Positions 11,501-24,300 of a stretch of 60,000 nt of DNA are shown piece by piece. Origin of the DNA: Hydractinia symbiolongicarpus. Taxonomy: Eukaryota > Cnidaria > Hydrozoa > Anthoathecata > Hydractiniidae. The stretch spans positions 17,807,001-17,867,000 of the forward strand of contig NC_079885.1 in assembly GCF_029227915.1 (NCBI RefSeq), in the 5' to 3' direction. Under the pieces are notes generated by a model, which worked only from the letters and a program-made list of their open reading frames with translations, had not been told where the DNA came from and made no database searches. Numbering within the stretch: position 1 is the stretch's first letter; each line of letters begins with the position of its first letter. The position numbers and the translations under genes were made by a program.

Positions 11501-14500
11501 AGCACTATTTCGACCTTAAAAGCACCAAATACCTAAGACCTTATGTCTTAAGTCTAATTGATGGCGAAGAAACTCTGACGAGTTCACTTCGGAGGGTGCA
11601 TCGTTAGGACAACTTTCTGACTGCGTGTGGAACACCACATTTAATATTAGAACTGTCATATATTGTCTTAGGAGGCCCTAAAATATCATCCAGCTTTTGC
11701 AAAGCATTAAACATCGACGGAGAGGCAAAAAAAAAGCCGTCTAAAAATGCGAAAATGGTTGCTATGGGCGTTGCTATGCACTTATATTTGCGGTTGGTTG
11801 AAAAAAGTGCCAGATTGCGCAGTAAAAACTGAAATTTGTCATAAGCACTACTTGCCAGGGTATTCTAGCATGAATTTGTTGTCAGAAAACAGGTAAAAGA
11901 CAATTCTTGAAATTTAGACATTTTTTCTTGGTAAACCACCGTAACTTGCTATATCACGCCAGGGACATCTTTGAGATTTTGGTGCCGTTTTGAAATAATT
12001 TTGTTTTTCGAAATATTAAACTTTTTTTTACTGTATATTTAGTAGCTTTTTTACAACTTTTTCTTTCCTTCACTCTTTCAGTAGTCTTCGTATTTACGTT
12101 CTCATATCTTTCATGTCTGTCTTGGTCACACCAGCTGATAAAACAGCCAGCCAATATCATTTTACAAAATTGATAACTGCATAGATAACTTATTGTTTAA
12201 TGGTGCAGGTACCACACAAAAGTTCTTCACAACACGACCAAAATTCCTCAAGTAAAAGCATAATATTGTCACGACATGGAACTAATTATAAAGTGGCTGG
12301 AAACTTCAGATCACTGCGCAGGTTGTCTGACAGTGTTGAAAGTAAGTAGTCCTTTTCATTCTGGTTATAGTTCAATTGTTAGATATCGATTCAACTGGAG
12401 TAGAGTTTGTTTATCAATGACAGGCAGCGAATGGTCTTTATTTAAACAGTGGATAGGTTTGGCTATGAAGAAATTCATTGCCTAGCAACTCCATCAAGAA
12501 GACTATGTTGCTTCCACTTTTAAACACGTATTGCACAACTCAAGCAATATGCTTCAAAGTTTTAGTTCAGCAGATGATATGTCTAATGTTGTCTTTTCCT
12601 AATCTTTTCTCTAATTATTTATTATCATGTAGAGCCACTCTCCAAAAAACAAATAAAACCGATTATCAAGCAAACTAAATTCAAGTTACAACGTTCGAAC
12701 TCTTTGAATGCAAAAAAGTACAATGTCACTAAGAGGCAAATAGCAAGGTGAGTTTAATGTGGAAATATTTTAAAGGTTAGTTATAAAAATTGTGATTGAG
12801 TTGCTATGAAAGAAGTGTATGTTGTTGGCAAGTCACAACCGTCTAAATTACAGAGTTCGTTTTAAAACTTTTTATTAAACCGCATTTTTTTTCGAATCTC
12901 CGTGAAATTTACCCGTTACATTTTATGCTTTTGTTTTTAGTAAAGTGATTCGAAAGTCTTTAACGCAAGCTCAACGAAAGAAGGTGAACAAAACAAAATA
13001 CTGCTTATTTTACAACAGATTCGGTAGGTGTTTGTTAACATAAATTGCTTGGAATTACAAATAAATAAACGTTCACGTCACTATTGTTCACATGTGACGA
13101 TGTTTCTCACCGTCTTAAACCGTTTTTTATTCAAAAATGATTTCCTATAAACATACCATAGATCTAACATTTTTACAGAGCGTACTTTATGTTCTTTTCA
13201 ATGATTTGGAAAAAGAACATAATTGATAGCATTGAAATTCGATGCAATACAACTTCATAGCATCAGGTTGTGTGTATTTTCTTCAAATAATTTTAGCTAA
13301 ACCATTCTTTCATAATTAAATGTAAAAACTAAATTTGTTTGTAGGAAAATGCAAAAGAGGGAAGAAATGTAGGTACATACACGATCCTGAAAAAATAGCA
13401 GTATGCACAAGGTGAAGGAGAGTCTTTATGTTTCTTCTCCTTATAGTGTTTTTTTATTTTATGCTTTTCTCACTTTTGTTTTTAGATTTTTGAGGGGTAC
13501 ATGCAAAGGTGGAGACTGCGTCTTTTCGCATAAAATAGATCCCAAAAAGGTTAGCAAAGAACGTTGGTAATGCATCCAATTAGAGGCAGGGCGCTTATTA
13601 AATTACAATAAAAACGTTTCCTAATTGTTATCATCCCGCTCTAAATTTATTCGCGAAAAAAAATTGCTTTAATAATATATTGTATGTATTTAGATGCCAG
13701 TTTGTTCGTATTTTCTCTTGGGCAAATGTGCGAAAGATGACTGTCCTTATAGACACGTTAATGTTGGTGAGTCGGCGTCTGTTTGTGGAGACTTTCTCAA
13801 TGGGTATTGCCCTAAAGAAGAACAGGTACTTCTCACCAACATCCATAATGTATAAGAGTTATACATTATTAGCTCTATTTATAGGCTGTACCGAGCCGAA
13901 CTGTAAAAACAATTCAGCACTACTCTCGGTATAGCGTAATATGTGCATATATATATTTTTTTCCTCGCACACTTCTTGATGAGTGTTTTAATTCCGAATT
14001 AAGCATTTACGGTATTTTTGTATAGAATATAAATTTTTTCCCAGCAGAACAAGCCGTTGACCATAGTTCTGTTATCCATCCACAGATTGTTGTGCAGTAT
14101 CATTTGCGTTGATTTTAGTGTACGAAAAAGCATGTGTTGGAGTGTGTTGAATATTCGCAAAAAGGTCACTGCGATAACGGGAAAGCCTGTAAAATGATAC
14201 ATCGTGTTAAACTACCATCTGGGAAGCGTCACCACAACACATCGTCTGGAGCAAAAAAACCGAAAGGATATAAGCCCAAACGTCGTAAAATCAGAATGGA
14301 CTCGCAAACTGCAGTAATCGAGTCGGAACCTCTTCTTGCCTCTCCGTTACAAGCAAAAGGTGTATAATTACTGTACCATTTCTTCTTTTGATAAACATTG
14401 TAATAAATATATGACGCACAAATGAAATCTTTTTCGTAACGTAAAAAGGAGATATACCGTTTGGTGCGTTAGTTACATGCATAAAACCATATGTATTGTC

Positions 14501-15033
14501 TCCACAATGGTTTTCGGAGAGATTGTATTTTGTATTTTTTCCGCTTTAAAGGTAAACTTCATTTGATCCCAAAATTTATCAGTGACAAGATCAGTGCTCA
14601 AAGGTAATTCAAATTATTTAGTTTTTTTGTTTTATAAGCAGAAAAAAAGGCGGGACAAAAAATACGGGGAAGGAATCAGTTCCAGCAATCATCACTTTCC
14701 AAATAAGCAACAGGGATTTGCCATGCGATCCAGTTGATGAGTATGCTCGTCCAGCACGATGGGTCATGTTGTCGCACGTAATCTTGCTTTTTCCTTTCTC
14801 TATTTAGTAATGATAGCCAACCTAGTGTAATCCGTAATTTGTTCACTTCAACACCGTCTTCTGAAATACAATATACTGACGAATATTGTGGTGACGATGT
14901 TGGAACGGAAAGCAAAGCTGAGGAGAGTTTTATCTCACTTGCAATGTCATCCGATTCGGAAAGTGAAGGCGAATATAAAGGTCGTATCTCAAGAACGTTT
15001 TCCTTCAAAGAGCAAGATTTTATTGCGCTTTAA
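8513..15033 (+). CDS. ZC3H3: ZC3H3-type five-finger CCCH protein (14 exons)
   Basis: Exons: 8513-8570, 9286-9364, 9492-10107, 10278-10357, 10496-10526, 12209-12341, 12633-12747, 12941-13023, 13345-13411, 13486-13549, 13694-13825, 14119-14359, 14552-14603, 14808-15033; 658 residues. A short acidic coiled-coil-like N-terminus leads into a basic linker with repeated SRYK/KYK motifs. Five CCCH fingers follow at about 391-514, spaced C8C5C3H, C7C4C3H, C7C4C3H, C7C5C3H and C8C5C3H. Motifs YNRFGKC, IHDPEKIAVCTRF, MPVCSYFL and CGDFLNGYCP match animal ZC3H3. The tail keeps a LIPKFISD motif and ends in an acidic serine-rich segment. Vertebrate ZC3H3 (Smicl) is nuclear, contacts the CPSF machinery and Smads, and is needed for polyadenylation and mRNA export. 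Exons 4 and 5 are the least certain. The exon 12 donor (GTGTAT) is weak; reading through it would stop after one codon. Confidence 0.9.
10926..11939. mobile_element. Possible 1-kb TIR element in ZC3H3 intron 5
   Basis: GTGGTTTACCAGGAAAAAA at the left and its inverted copy (one mismatch) at 11921-11939 bracket about 1 kb without coding capacity. No clear target-site duplication was found, so the true ends may lie elsewhere. Confidence 0.35.
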
Positions 15034-15370
15034 AGCAGGTTTGTATACCTTAGGGGGATTGCTTGCGAAATATTGCGATAAAAAATACATATAATTTTTG
15101 GCAAGAAAACTTATTTCTACTCATTAATATTGTTTCACTATACAGATTGTTTTACAAGGCTTCTCTTTCTACTATTATTTCAGCTGACTGTTTTAAATCT
15201 ATTTTATGTTGCAGGAGAGGTTAGTGTAAATGCTTCTTATTATAAGAATAAATAAATGAACTTAGAAACATTGGTTTTCTTATGCTTGTGTTTCTTTCTA
15301 GCGATTTAGTATGTCAGGATATTTGAGCAAAACAGTCGATACCTTGTTCGTACAATTTTTGCATGTCTGA
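15034..15370. other. ZC3H3 3' flank
   Basis: Contains AATAAATAAA at about 15249-15258, a plausible polyadenylation signal for ZC3H3. Otherwise nothing recognised. Confidence 0.4.
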
Positions 15371-16014
15371 TATGTTAAATTTTATGACGTTACGACGCGA
15401 CGTCAGTAACTCTACTTTACCGTCAATATCCTATATTAAAATAATGAAGCCATTACAGTGCACCTAAAACTTTGAGGCCAAATAACTTGGAAACGAGCTG
15501 GTGACATCAATGATTTTTCACTGCGTGGGTATCTAGGGACCACCTGAGACCAATTTGGGTAAGTTTCCCAAAACTGGGTCCTCAAATCCGTTTCGGAATC
15601 AATGGGTTGATGACGTCATCAAAAAAACCTTTAATCCCCAATATCTCTGCAACCGTTTGCCAAAAGTACATGATCCTATACATATTCTTGATCAGCGTTT
15701 CAAGATCTATACGATGAAGGCAACAGGTATACAGATTTCTAACAAAAAAAATTAGTACTTTTCACGGGCCATTGCTGAAGTCAGCAAAATTTTTAAACCC
15801 TTATATCTCATTAACCGCTTATCAAAAAGCACATGATCATATACATTTTCTTGATCAGCAGTTTAAGCTCTACACAATAGACACAATGAAAAAACTGAAT
15901 TTCGTCAATTTGTTTTTGCATATGCACTGCTGACATAAGCAATAGGTCTAAAATAACCAATTGTTACATTGTCCTCCTGCCTAAGCGAATTTTTCCACGG
16001 GCTTTATCCACTAG
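15371..16014 (+). mobile_element. Helitron-like non-autonomous repeat, copy 1
   Basis: Homologous to 16104-16749 at a 733-735 base offset. Shared stretches include GACGTCAGTAACTC-like and CAAATAACTTGGAAACGAG motifs and GATGACGTCATC. The 3' end reads TTTTTCCACGGGCTTTATCC then CTAG followed by T, the terminus seen in the short Helitron-like copies. Sub-repeats around CATTTTCTTGATCAGC occur twice inside each copy. The 5' boundary is only where the two copies stop matching. Confidence 0.5.
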
Positions 16015-16103
16015 TTTCTTATAATAATATAGAGACTGTGTCTGTAACAGGCAAAGTGGATGTCTTCATTTTCCTTTGATGTTGCCGAAAAAGTTATGTC
16101 CAA

Positions 16104-16749
16104 TATGTTAAATTTTCTGACGTTAGGGCGCGACAAAAATAACACTACTTTAACGTCAATATCCTATATTGAATTAATGAAGCCGTTACAGTGCACTTAA
16201 AACTTTAAGGCCAAATAACTTGGAAACGAGGTGGTGACGTCAATGATTCTTCACCGCGTGGGCAACTAGGGACCACCTGGGACCAATTTGGGTAAGTTTC
16301 CCAAATCTGGATCTCCAAATCCGTTTTGGAATGGACGGGTTAATGACGTCATCAAAAAACCTTTAAACCTTGATATCTCTGCAACCGTTTTGTCAAAAGT
16401 TTATGTATAGGAAATACATTTTCTTGATCAGCATTTTAAGATCTATACGATGAATGCAACGGGTGTACGAATTTGTGAAGAAATTTTTTTGAAACTTTTG
16501 GTGGAGACTTTGCCGACGTCAGAAAAATTTTTAAGCCCTTATATCTCCTTAGGCCTTTGTCAAAAACATACGATACCATACATTATCTTGATCAGCGTTT
16601 CAACCTCTACACATTACAGACAACGAATGACTAAATTTCACAAATTTTCTTTATGTAGAAGCACTGCTGACGTCAGCAAAATCTAAAGCAACCTATTTTT
16701 CCATTGTTCTTCTGCCTTAGTGGATTTTTCCACGGACTTTATTGACTAG
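16104..16749 (+). mobile_element. Helitron-like non-autonomous repeat, copy 2
   Basis: Second copy of the preceding element in the same orientation, separated by about 90 unrelated bases. It ends GGATTTTTCCACGGACTTTA, TTGA, CTAG, then T. Small indels and many point differences show the pair is not a fresh duplication. Confidence 0.5.
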
Positions 16750-19580
16750 TATAATATAAACGCCCAGTGCATTTATAATTTTTTAGAGAGGGGCGATTAC
16801 CACGGGTTGTGCCGCAAATTATGAACTGAGAGCTACTTTCAATCCGCTGCGCTGATTTGCTAAAATACCTTCACTACGGGTTTTATACAGCACGGTGTAA
16901 CTTTTCACCGTATAGCAACCACAATGGTTGCTAAAAATGTAAACAAACAACTTCGCTAGAGAATTGGTAACAAAGCTAGCTACAAACACACTGGAAAATC
17001 AACTTACAGTGAATCAAAAACCTCGCATCACTCTGCCAGAAAAGCAGCAAGGAATGTTGATAATTTTAAATTCACTGCTTTTTTAATATCAACATTCATC
17101 GCAACAATGAGCAACAAGCAAAACGATATGGAATTTGTGTGGCAGACGTTCCCTTCTGACGAAAAACAAACTTTAATGCAAAAAACAAATCTATATTTTT
17201 TAGCTTCCGTCGTAAAAGTGTTCTGGTTAATATCAACTGTCTTATTTTGCGCGGGTATTTTATCAAAATTTGAACTCATTTGCTGGAACTTGTTTGGTTG
17301 CTACGCCACTTTTCGAGAAAAAAATAATTTTTGCCGTTTGAACCACTTGGGATATACGTGGGTTTTTTTAAAAAAACAAGAGATCCTTTGTGCTCTGCGT
17401 CAGCATTGATAGACTTTTGTTTACACTTTTTAGGATTATTATGATTGGCTAATTTTTAACAAGAGCATTTTTACGATTCGCACAAGTAGGATCTGTTTCT
17501 ACTTTTTTTGCGATCGCCGCACACTCTGTAGGGTATGATGCAATCGCTGGTTTGAATAAGAACTGCGCATGCTCATATGGCTTTAGCGCGAAGTGTGAAA
17601 GTAGTTTGAATGGAAATCCGCGCCTAAGTGCCGGCCGAGCTTGCTTGGCCCGTATTGTCTATCACACTCCCAACTTAGACAAACTTGCCAACTCAGCATA
17701 GAACGCTCAAACATTGCATAGGCGACACAGAAGCATTTGGTCTTGCGGTTCTTTTTTTTGTTTATGTGCACTATGGTTTAGTTATTTATATTAAATTGTT
17801 GCGTACAATCATAGTTACAAGAAATTTCTTATGACTATGGTATTTATGTTAATTTATGTTGTGAATTAGCAATGGAGGTAGAATCACTCCTGACCTATTG
17901 ACTCAGCAGAATGCGTTGTAGTTTGGAGAGATTTGTAGCTATCTTTTTTATAGAGTACATTCAGAAAGATTTCATTTCCACCAGACAAGAATCCACTTCC
18001 AATATCTTTCAGGTATTGCCAACTAAGCAGACTGCTAAAAATTTAAGCAAAGAAATCCACATTGACTTCATTTAGCAACGGGCTAAGTGGTCCCGATACA
18101 CGACGTACAACATAATTTACCACCCCTTCATCATACTTATCGACATAAAAAACCCGACAGACGTTCATTCACTCCAACCAAATGGACCCGACAGATGGAC
18201 CCTCATTGTCTGACATACTCTCTATCGCTACATAACAAATACATATTTTTTCTGTTGGTGGCCATAACCAACTTAATTCGCATAAAATACTGCATAATAC
18301 CTTCATAATACTCTCTATCGCTACATAACAAAATACATATTTGATAGAGCTGGCCAGATTTCTTTGGGTCTTTAAGCTATAACCTAATCACTTTTATCAT
18401 AGATGATCTAATAAACGTCTGTAGTGTTTATTCAATTTTTCAGATTTTTAGGGACGTTATTTTGGAGATGGGTGTTGATTAAGAGAATAAGAAATTTAAA
18501 TATTACCCTTTTAGCTATTTATATATATTTATTATCATCCACAGTGCCCAGAATAATCTTTTTACTTTTGACAGACAGTCCCACATGGCACTTTACACAT
18601 ATAGATGAATTCCATTGCAGCAGTAAGCTCATTCTGCTTTGGCATCAGGAAAAGGTATCAGGAAAAGGTATAGGGGCGTTAAGTGAAGCTAAGTGATTAT
18701 CAGTTCTTTTTGCGTCATAAGAAGGAATTCTTACAATCTTGGAGGAAAGAATACGGAAGGAGAAACAACTTCATTTCTGTATGCTTTTAATGTATTGATT
18801 TTTCTATTGTTTTTAATTTCAAAAGAATCAGTGCGTGAGGTGCTCGACCGAGTCTTTTTCGCAAAAAAATGATCAAATTCCATATTCTCCTTTAATAGGG
18901 GCTAACTTTTTTCTATTGAAATCTGACTGTAACACGCTGCAGGCACGTGATATTTTTATGGAAAGTGTGCCTAATATAAGTCGGTAAACATTGCTGTAAA
19001 AAACTTCAAAAATACGTTTGGAAATAAGGGTTTAACCATGATATTAACCTATTTTTGCAGGCTTGAGTATACCACTTTGATCATGAAAAACAATAGAGAT
19101 AGATATGCGCCGGACAAGTGCCGACAAAATGTGTGCTGGATTTATGTTTATTCTAACTAAAGAAATAACTTCTTATAACAGAACGTCGTTTTAAAACGAG
19201 ATATAAACTTTTTCTTTTTGTTTACAAAAGTGTCGAGCATGTGCTTCTTCGCTAATTATGTTAACATAAGAACAAAAGAAATTTTACCGATTTCAATATG
19301 GCTTCTTGTTTTGATAATATTATCAAATTCATCATCAAATTATCTAATTGTTTTTATAACCAATCCAGCTACTAGGTCATCATATGGTCTTGGTCTACAA
19401 TCCTTTGAACGGTTTTGATGGTGTTGGCCTACGCTCCTATGAACGGTTTTGCTACCGCTTGTCACATGTGTTGTGGCCTCTGTCAGAAGATGTTCTCATC
19501 CTCAGCGAACACATTAGGTTCGTTTGCCTCTCAATTATAATCACCTGTGTTTAATCCACTTTAAAATAGAACTTTTGCAG
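16750..19580. other. Repeat-like intergenic DNA with no supported gene
   Basis: A 100-codon frame at 17107-17409 has one hydrophobic stretch but no family motif and no flanking exon support, so it is not called. A short direct duplication (ACTCTCTATCGCTACATAAC) occurs near 18213 and 18309. CTTGGAGGAAAGAATACGGA at 18738-18757 is identical to one arm of the palindrome at 51455-51496. Confidence 0.4.
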
Positions 19581-20170
19581 TTTGCATCCAACGATCGCCT
19601 TTTGCTCAGGGCAGAAACCACTTTGGCTTATTTCGGCTTGCTACGTTGCTCTGACTATATATGTTAATCTCTTCACCAGTTTGATGCCTCCACTGACTTG
19701 ATGGTGCAAATCATCGTAATCTCTTTTGATCATAAAATTGTGACATTTGCGTTCATTAAAGAAAGATCCGTTTCGCACAGGATGTCAGGTTAGGATTGGA
19801 CACTAACACTTATGCTTTTCGGATGCAGGCAATGTTGCAACTCTTAACCATTTATCCAGGTCCTGGTTGGTCCCTATTTACATTTCAAAATATAACGTTG
19901 TTAACTCTGATGGACATAATTCAGCTGCTTCCATCTTGCTTACCCAAGTTGCAAAACATTAATACCCATTTGTTTCGTATCGTTAGCAGAGGACCTCTCT
20001 TCACCGAATTCTAGCATCTTTTTTCCTGCCACACAAGTGCCAAAGCCAAAGAGCTTACTGCTTAAAGGAAACAAATAACGTCATGCTGGAATCCATCTAT
20101 ATACAGGATTCTCATTTTCTATATATGTGCTTACGTGATCAATCAAGTATTCCAGTTAAATACGTTACGC
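19581..20170 (+). pseudogene. Decayed DIRS/XerD-like tyrosine recombinase fragment
   Basis: A frame from 19581 reads FASNDRLLLRAETTLAYFG then LLRCSDYI, the conserved N-terminal part of the catalytic domain in DIRS/XerD-like recombinases of invertebrate elements, with the first catalytic Arg in LLRCS. After a stop it continues SLHQFDASTDLM. A second frame (19796-20014) carries LFTFQN, LTLMDIIQLL and INTHLFRI, matching the GPLFTFQNG and THSFRIG blocks, so the His-x-x-Arg pair is retained. At least one stop and one frameshift separate the blocks, and the C-terminal Tyr region is not clear. No flanking repeats were identified. It is a dead remnant. Confidence 0.65.
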
Positions 20171-21397
20171 GGTTGCATAGCGTACCTAATTTGCTGTGGG
20201 TGCGTGATTTTTAAAATGGTTATTTATTTGTTTAACAACGCACTTATCTACATGGCTTAAATAAAACTACATTTTAACAAAATTTATACAGACAACAGCA
20301 TGTGAGTTTCGTTTTTAAAATTGTTTGAAAAACACTTGTGGCATAAAGAAAAAATCCATTAAATTCGGACCTACTATGGTTTCCAATTGTCTTGTCAAAT
20401 GAAGAAATTATTTACAATTAAATCCATGATAAAATGTCTGTTTCACCTGTTTTTGCAGACTTGCTTCATCCATGCTTTATCAGCGTTTCTTGTGTAAGAC
20501 CTGGTTACCAATGACGAAAGGGCCAGGCAAAAGAGATTTATGTCTACGTAGTTCTTTAAACTAAGTTAGGAATCAGTGAATTAGCTAGGATGGTCAGGTT
20601 GGCTATGAATAGGCTTGCTCGTGAATTAAAAGGACCAGGGACCAGGATTGTTCAATAATTCTGAGATTTAAAAGTGTCAGACCAAGAAAAGACTGTAAAC
20701 TAAACATTGCTCCCACCACACATCCATGAAACAACCAGATTTTTTTTAAATATGACTATTTTTTATTAGGAAGTAATCTGTCAATGGAGGTACGCGCTTC
20801 TTCCCGTACCTCCCATAATTCAGGTACGTGATAGGGCGTAGGAACGCGATTGCGTACCTCAAAATGAGAAACCTGCTATATACTGCAACTTAACAAGTAG
20901 TAAGGGTTTAAGCAAGATTCTTAATTCTGGCGGTCAATGCATCACATTACATTGCGGTTGTGTAAGTTTGCTGCATTAGATTTTGATCATTAGGCCTTAT
21001 ATATATTTTCGATGTTTGGTAAAATTGGGACAAAAACTTTCACGCATTGTATATAATTTTGGGACAAATTTTGCATAAAAAACTTTCAGAATTGTAACTT
21101 TTTGGACAAATTTTGCATAAAAAACTTTTTGAAAATCCACAATCACTCTTTTCGCAAGGGAAAATTATTCAGCAATATCAGCAATTCTCTTTTTATTTTG
21201 ATTACTAAGAGTAATAATAGTACTAATTAATAAGTGTAATAATAAGAGTTCTAAATTTTATTGTATATAGTTGATGATTAAAAAAGAAATAAATCAATAA
21301 CATTGAGATTTTTTTGTATGAATTAGCATTCTCAAAAATTATTTTTTAATATGATAACTATATATGTAGTATTTGTAGGAATTTGAGATATATATAC
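20171..21397. other. Intergenic, no gene seen
   Basis: AT-rich. Contains a short inverted motif around GGTACGCG/CGTACC near 20789-20870. Presumptive 5' flank of the integrase-derived gene; no core promoter motif stands out. Confidence 0.4.
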
Positions 21398-24300
21398 ATG
21401 ATGAGTGAAGATTTTTCAGAACATCAAAGAGAATTTGAAGCTTGGGTGCGAGTTCAACTGGAGAAAAAAAATAGCACTGTTATGAAGAAGGAAGATTATA
21501 ATTCAATTGTCAAATATTTGCAAGATAAGGAAGCTGGAAAAAGCTTGCGTCAACACGAGAGAAGAATTGGAAAGCGCGTTCACAGAAATGGTTACAAGTT
21601 AAAGCACTTTCCATCACTGGACTTGTACAATGTTCTTTGTATGCCCATTGGTGAAAATGCTAAGGTGTGTAAGATTATGGTACTCTGTCACATGCCCATT
21701 TGTAATAAAAATAATAATAAAAGTAATAATAAATAGTTGTATGAAGTGTCTAGCCCAGAAAATCACAAAAAGCTTTAGTGGATTGTTTTACTGGGCACCA
21801 CTGGCTACTGACTAGATAGATAGATAGATGTGCATATTTTACATGGCTAGTCTCACAAATATCGAGGGATATACCCTGTCTATTATTTCCAGGAGGGGCC
21901 ATGGCGTAGATGGAGAGTCCTAGAGTATTTAATGCTCATTTTGAGCTACGCAGACCCAATTAGAGCCCGCGCTCTACTAGACAACTCCCGGCAACATCCA
22001 ACGGCCCACACAGTGTGCCATCTTCCCAATTTCCCTCACATGGCTTGGGTTAACCCGGGGCTATGGTAACATTCACTCGCCCATGTTGAATCGCCGTCAA
22101 GAGGAATCGAACCCCGGTCTCCCGCACAGAGTACGAAAGCTATAACCACTAATCTACGGCGCCACAAGATAGATAGATAAACAGTTCACTTCATGGAATT
22201 ACAGAAATGGCTTAGACTGTTTTACCACTTTTATGCATAAAGTGCTGCAGTGATTAAGGTAAAGAAAACAATTTTTGTTTTTGGATTTTTTGCAAAAAGT
22301 TCCATGAAAAGATTTGAAAATCCCTTTTTCTGGAAAAAGTCTTTTCAGAGGTGTTATATCCTTCACACCTTCGAGAAAATATGTGCAAAATGAGTTGAGC
22401 ATATTTTTTGTAAACTAACAATAACGCAATTTCGTCGACTATGTCTCCAGGTGCAATATCTCAAATAAATGCTAATGTTGACTCTTGGTGTTTGTATTGG
22501 GCATCCTCATGCCTGATTTCCTCTACCTACCAAAAAATGGCTAACTATTTAAAAAAGAACATGGTAACAAATTGATATATATCTTTGAAAATTAGTCAAC
22601 ATCAATATTCTAACCACCTTCAACCCACACAAGCCTACATACAATAGTGCACATAATGGATTTGTTTATTGACTTTCCTGTGCTTTTGACCTACTTTCAC
22701 TGATTCCACCAGGTTTACAATAAAAAGATTGCCGTTGAATCTTCGCCTTCACGTTTGTGGTCACTTTTTCCAAAAGCTTCCTATCAGCTCATTCAAATTT
22801 TTGGTAATGGAAAGCTGAATAAATTATGCACATAAGGTTATAAATTAGTTATAAGCGAATTATAAGGACAGCAAGAAAAAAATATGCATTTTTTTAAATA
22901 ATTACATATAATTACAAATAATTCATACGTTATTAGAAAAAAAAGCAGGAACCTTTTTAAATTTAATTTATGCTGAATGCAACCACAAAGAGGGAATTTT
23001 AAAACATACAGTGAAAAAAAAATGTGTGTTTTTAATTATATTTTCTTTTTGGAAAATCAATATCTCAAAAAAATAACACCATCAAATACATCTTTTATCA
23101 AGCATTCAGAAACCAGAAAAAATTAGGAAAAATAAAAGTATTGATAAATTAGTGTTTTCTGAGACTATTCTTCTAGTGAGTTTTTTGATTAATCTTTAAA
23201 ATCGCCTTGGAAGATAGAGAGATAAGGGACCACCTAGAGCCTGGACGCGCGGTATCCAGGATAAAGTATTTACCCTGGGCTTGGAAATTGCTCAATTTCT
23301 TTAAAGCCAATAGAAATGCGTTATTTGATTTTTTAACCAATAGGATCTCAGATTTTCAGAATCTGATATTCATAGCTTCCTGCAAGGGTTTTTCTCGAAG
23401 TTCTTCGAGTCGAGGTCCCACAGGCCAAAACAGTCCGTTACCGTTCGTCTTGATATGTTTGAAACTCCAAATCAATTTTTTTTAAAACAGGATGTTTGGT
23501 CGTTTGGTCGATGACACTTCTCAGGTAAAAAAACAGTCGGTTACCGTTCGTCTTGATATAACTATAAAACAGCCTCCCTTATATGTAGTTAGGGATCAAA
23601 CCCATTACCTTTTTTCAAATATCAGGTGAGCAAGAGAATTACAGACTTACAGTTTGGAAACCAAAACTAATGATTAGTACGGACTATTGCAAATAAAATT
23701 TAAAGAACGTAAAATAAGTGCTGTCTTATATTTAACATGACCATCGTTAAAATGCAGCATCGGCAGCAGGTCAGAATTACAAACTTTGACATGCAAATCT
23801 ACAGTGCATTTTTCTGATAAAAATTATTTAGCTATGCACTTTATGAAAAGGGCTGTGTACTTTTGTATTAAGATAACAAGTCCTTCATTAATCGCCATTT
23901 TGTTTTATACACAAATATTCAGAAATCATTTTTTTCAAATTTGAATCCTAAATCGAACATTTTTTCTTATATATTTTGGCCTATGGACCGTTACGTTGTG
24001 TTACAAGCAAAGAATTTTGCTGTAAAAAAACCTGACATACCAGCTTAATTTGCATGTAAGTGTGTTACTTACGTAAATGGGGTCACTGAATAAAAATTCT
24101 CCCTGAATTGCACAAAAACTTATGTGAATGCAGCTTTAAAAAAGCATCAAGTATACTGTATTTACTCTATTATCCAGCTTCCCTGTTATTTCCACCTCAA
24201 GTAATCCTGCTTTTTTGCCATAGATTTTAAAAAATATTTCTGCCTTTTCAAAATTTGCATACATTATCTGTGAAAGAAATTTTTGTTGAACTTTTTTTTG

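Noticed and set aside
14676-15008. 110-codon minus-strand frame
   Set aside because: Overlaps and mirrors the last ZC3H3 exon; no family motif.
17107-17409. 100-codon frame with a hydrophobic stretch
   Set aside because: No recognisable family, no splice partners and unremarkable context among repeats; probably chance.
22085-22165. tRNA gene on the minus strand
   Set aside because: A and B boxes are present, but a paired acceptor stem and full cloverleaf are not evident, and the sequence continues as a SINE body.
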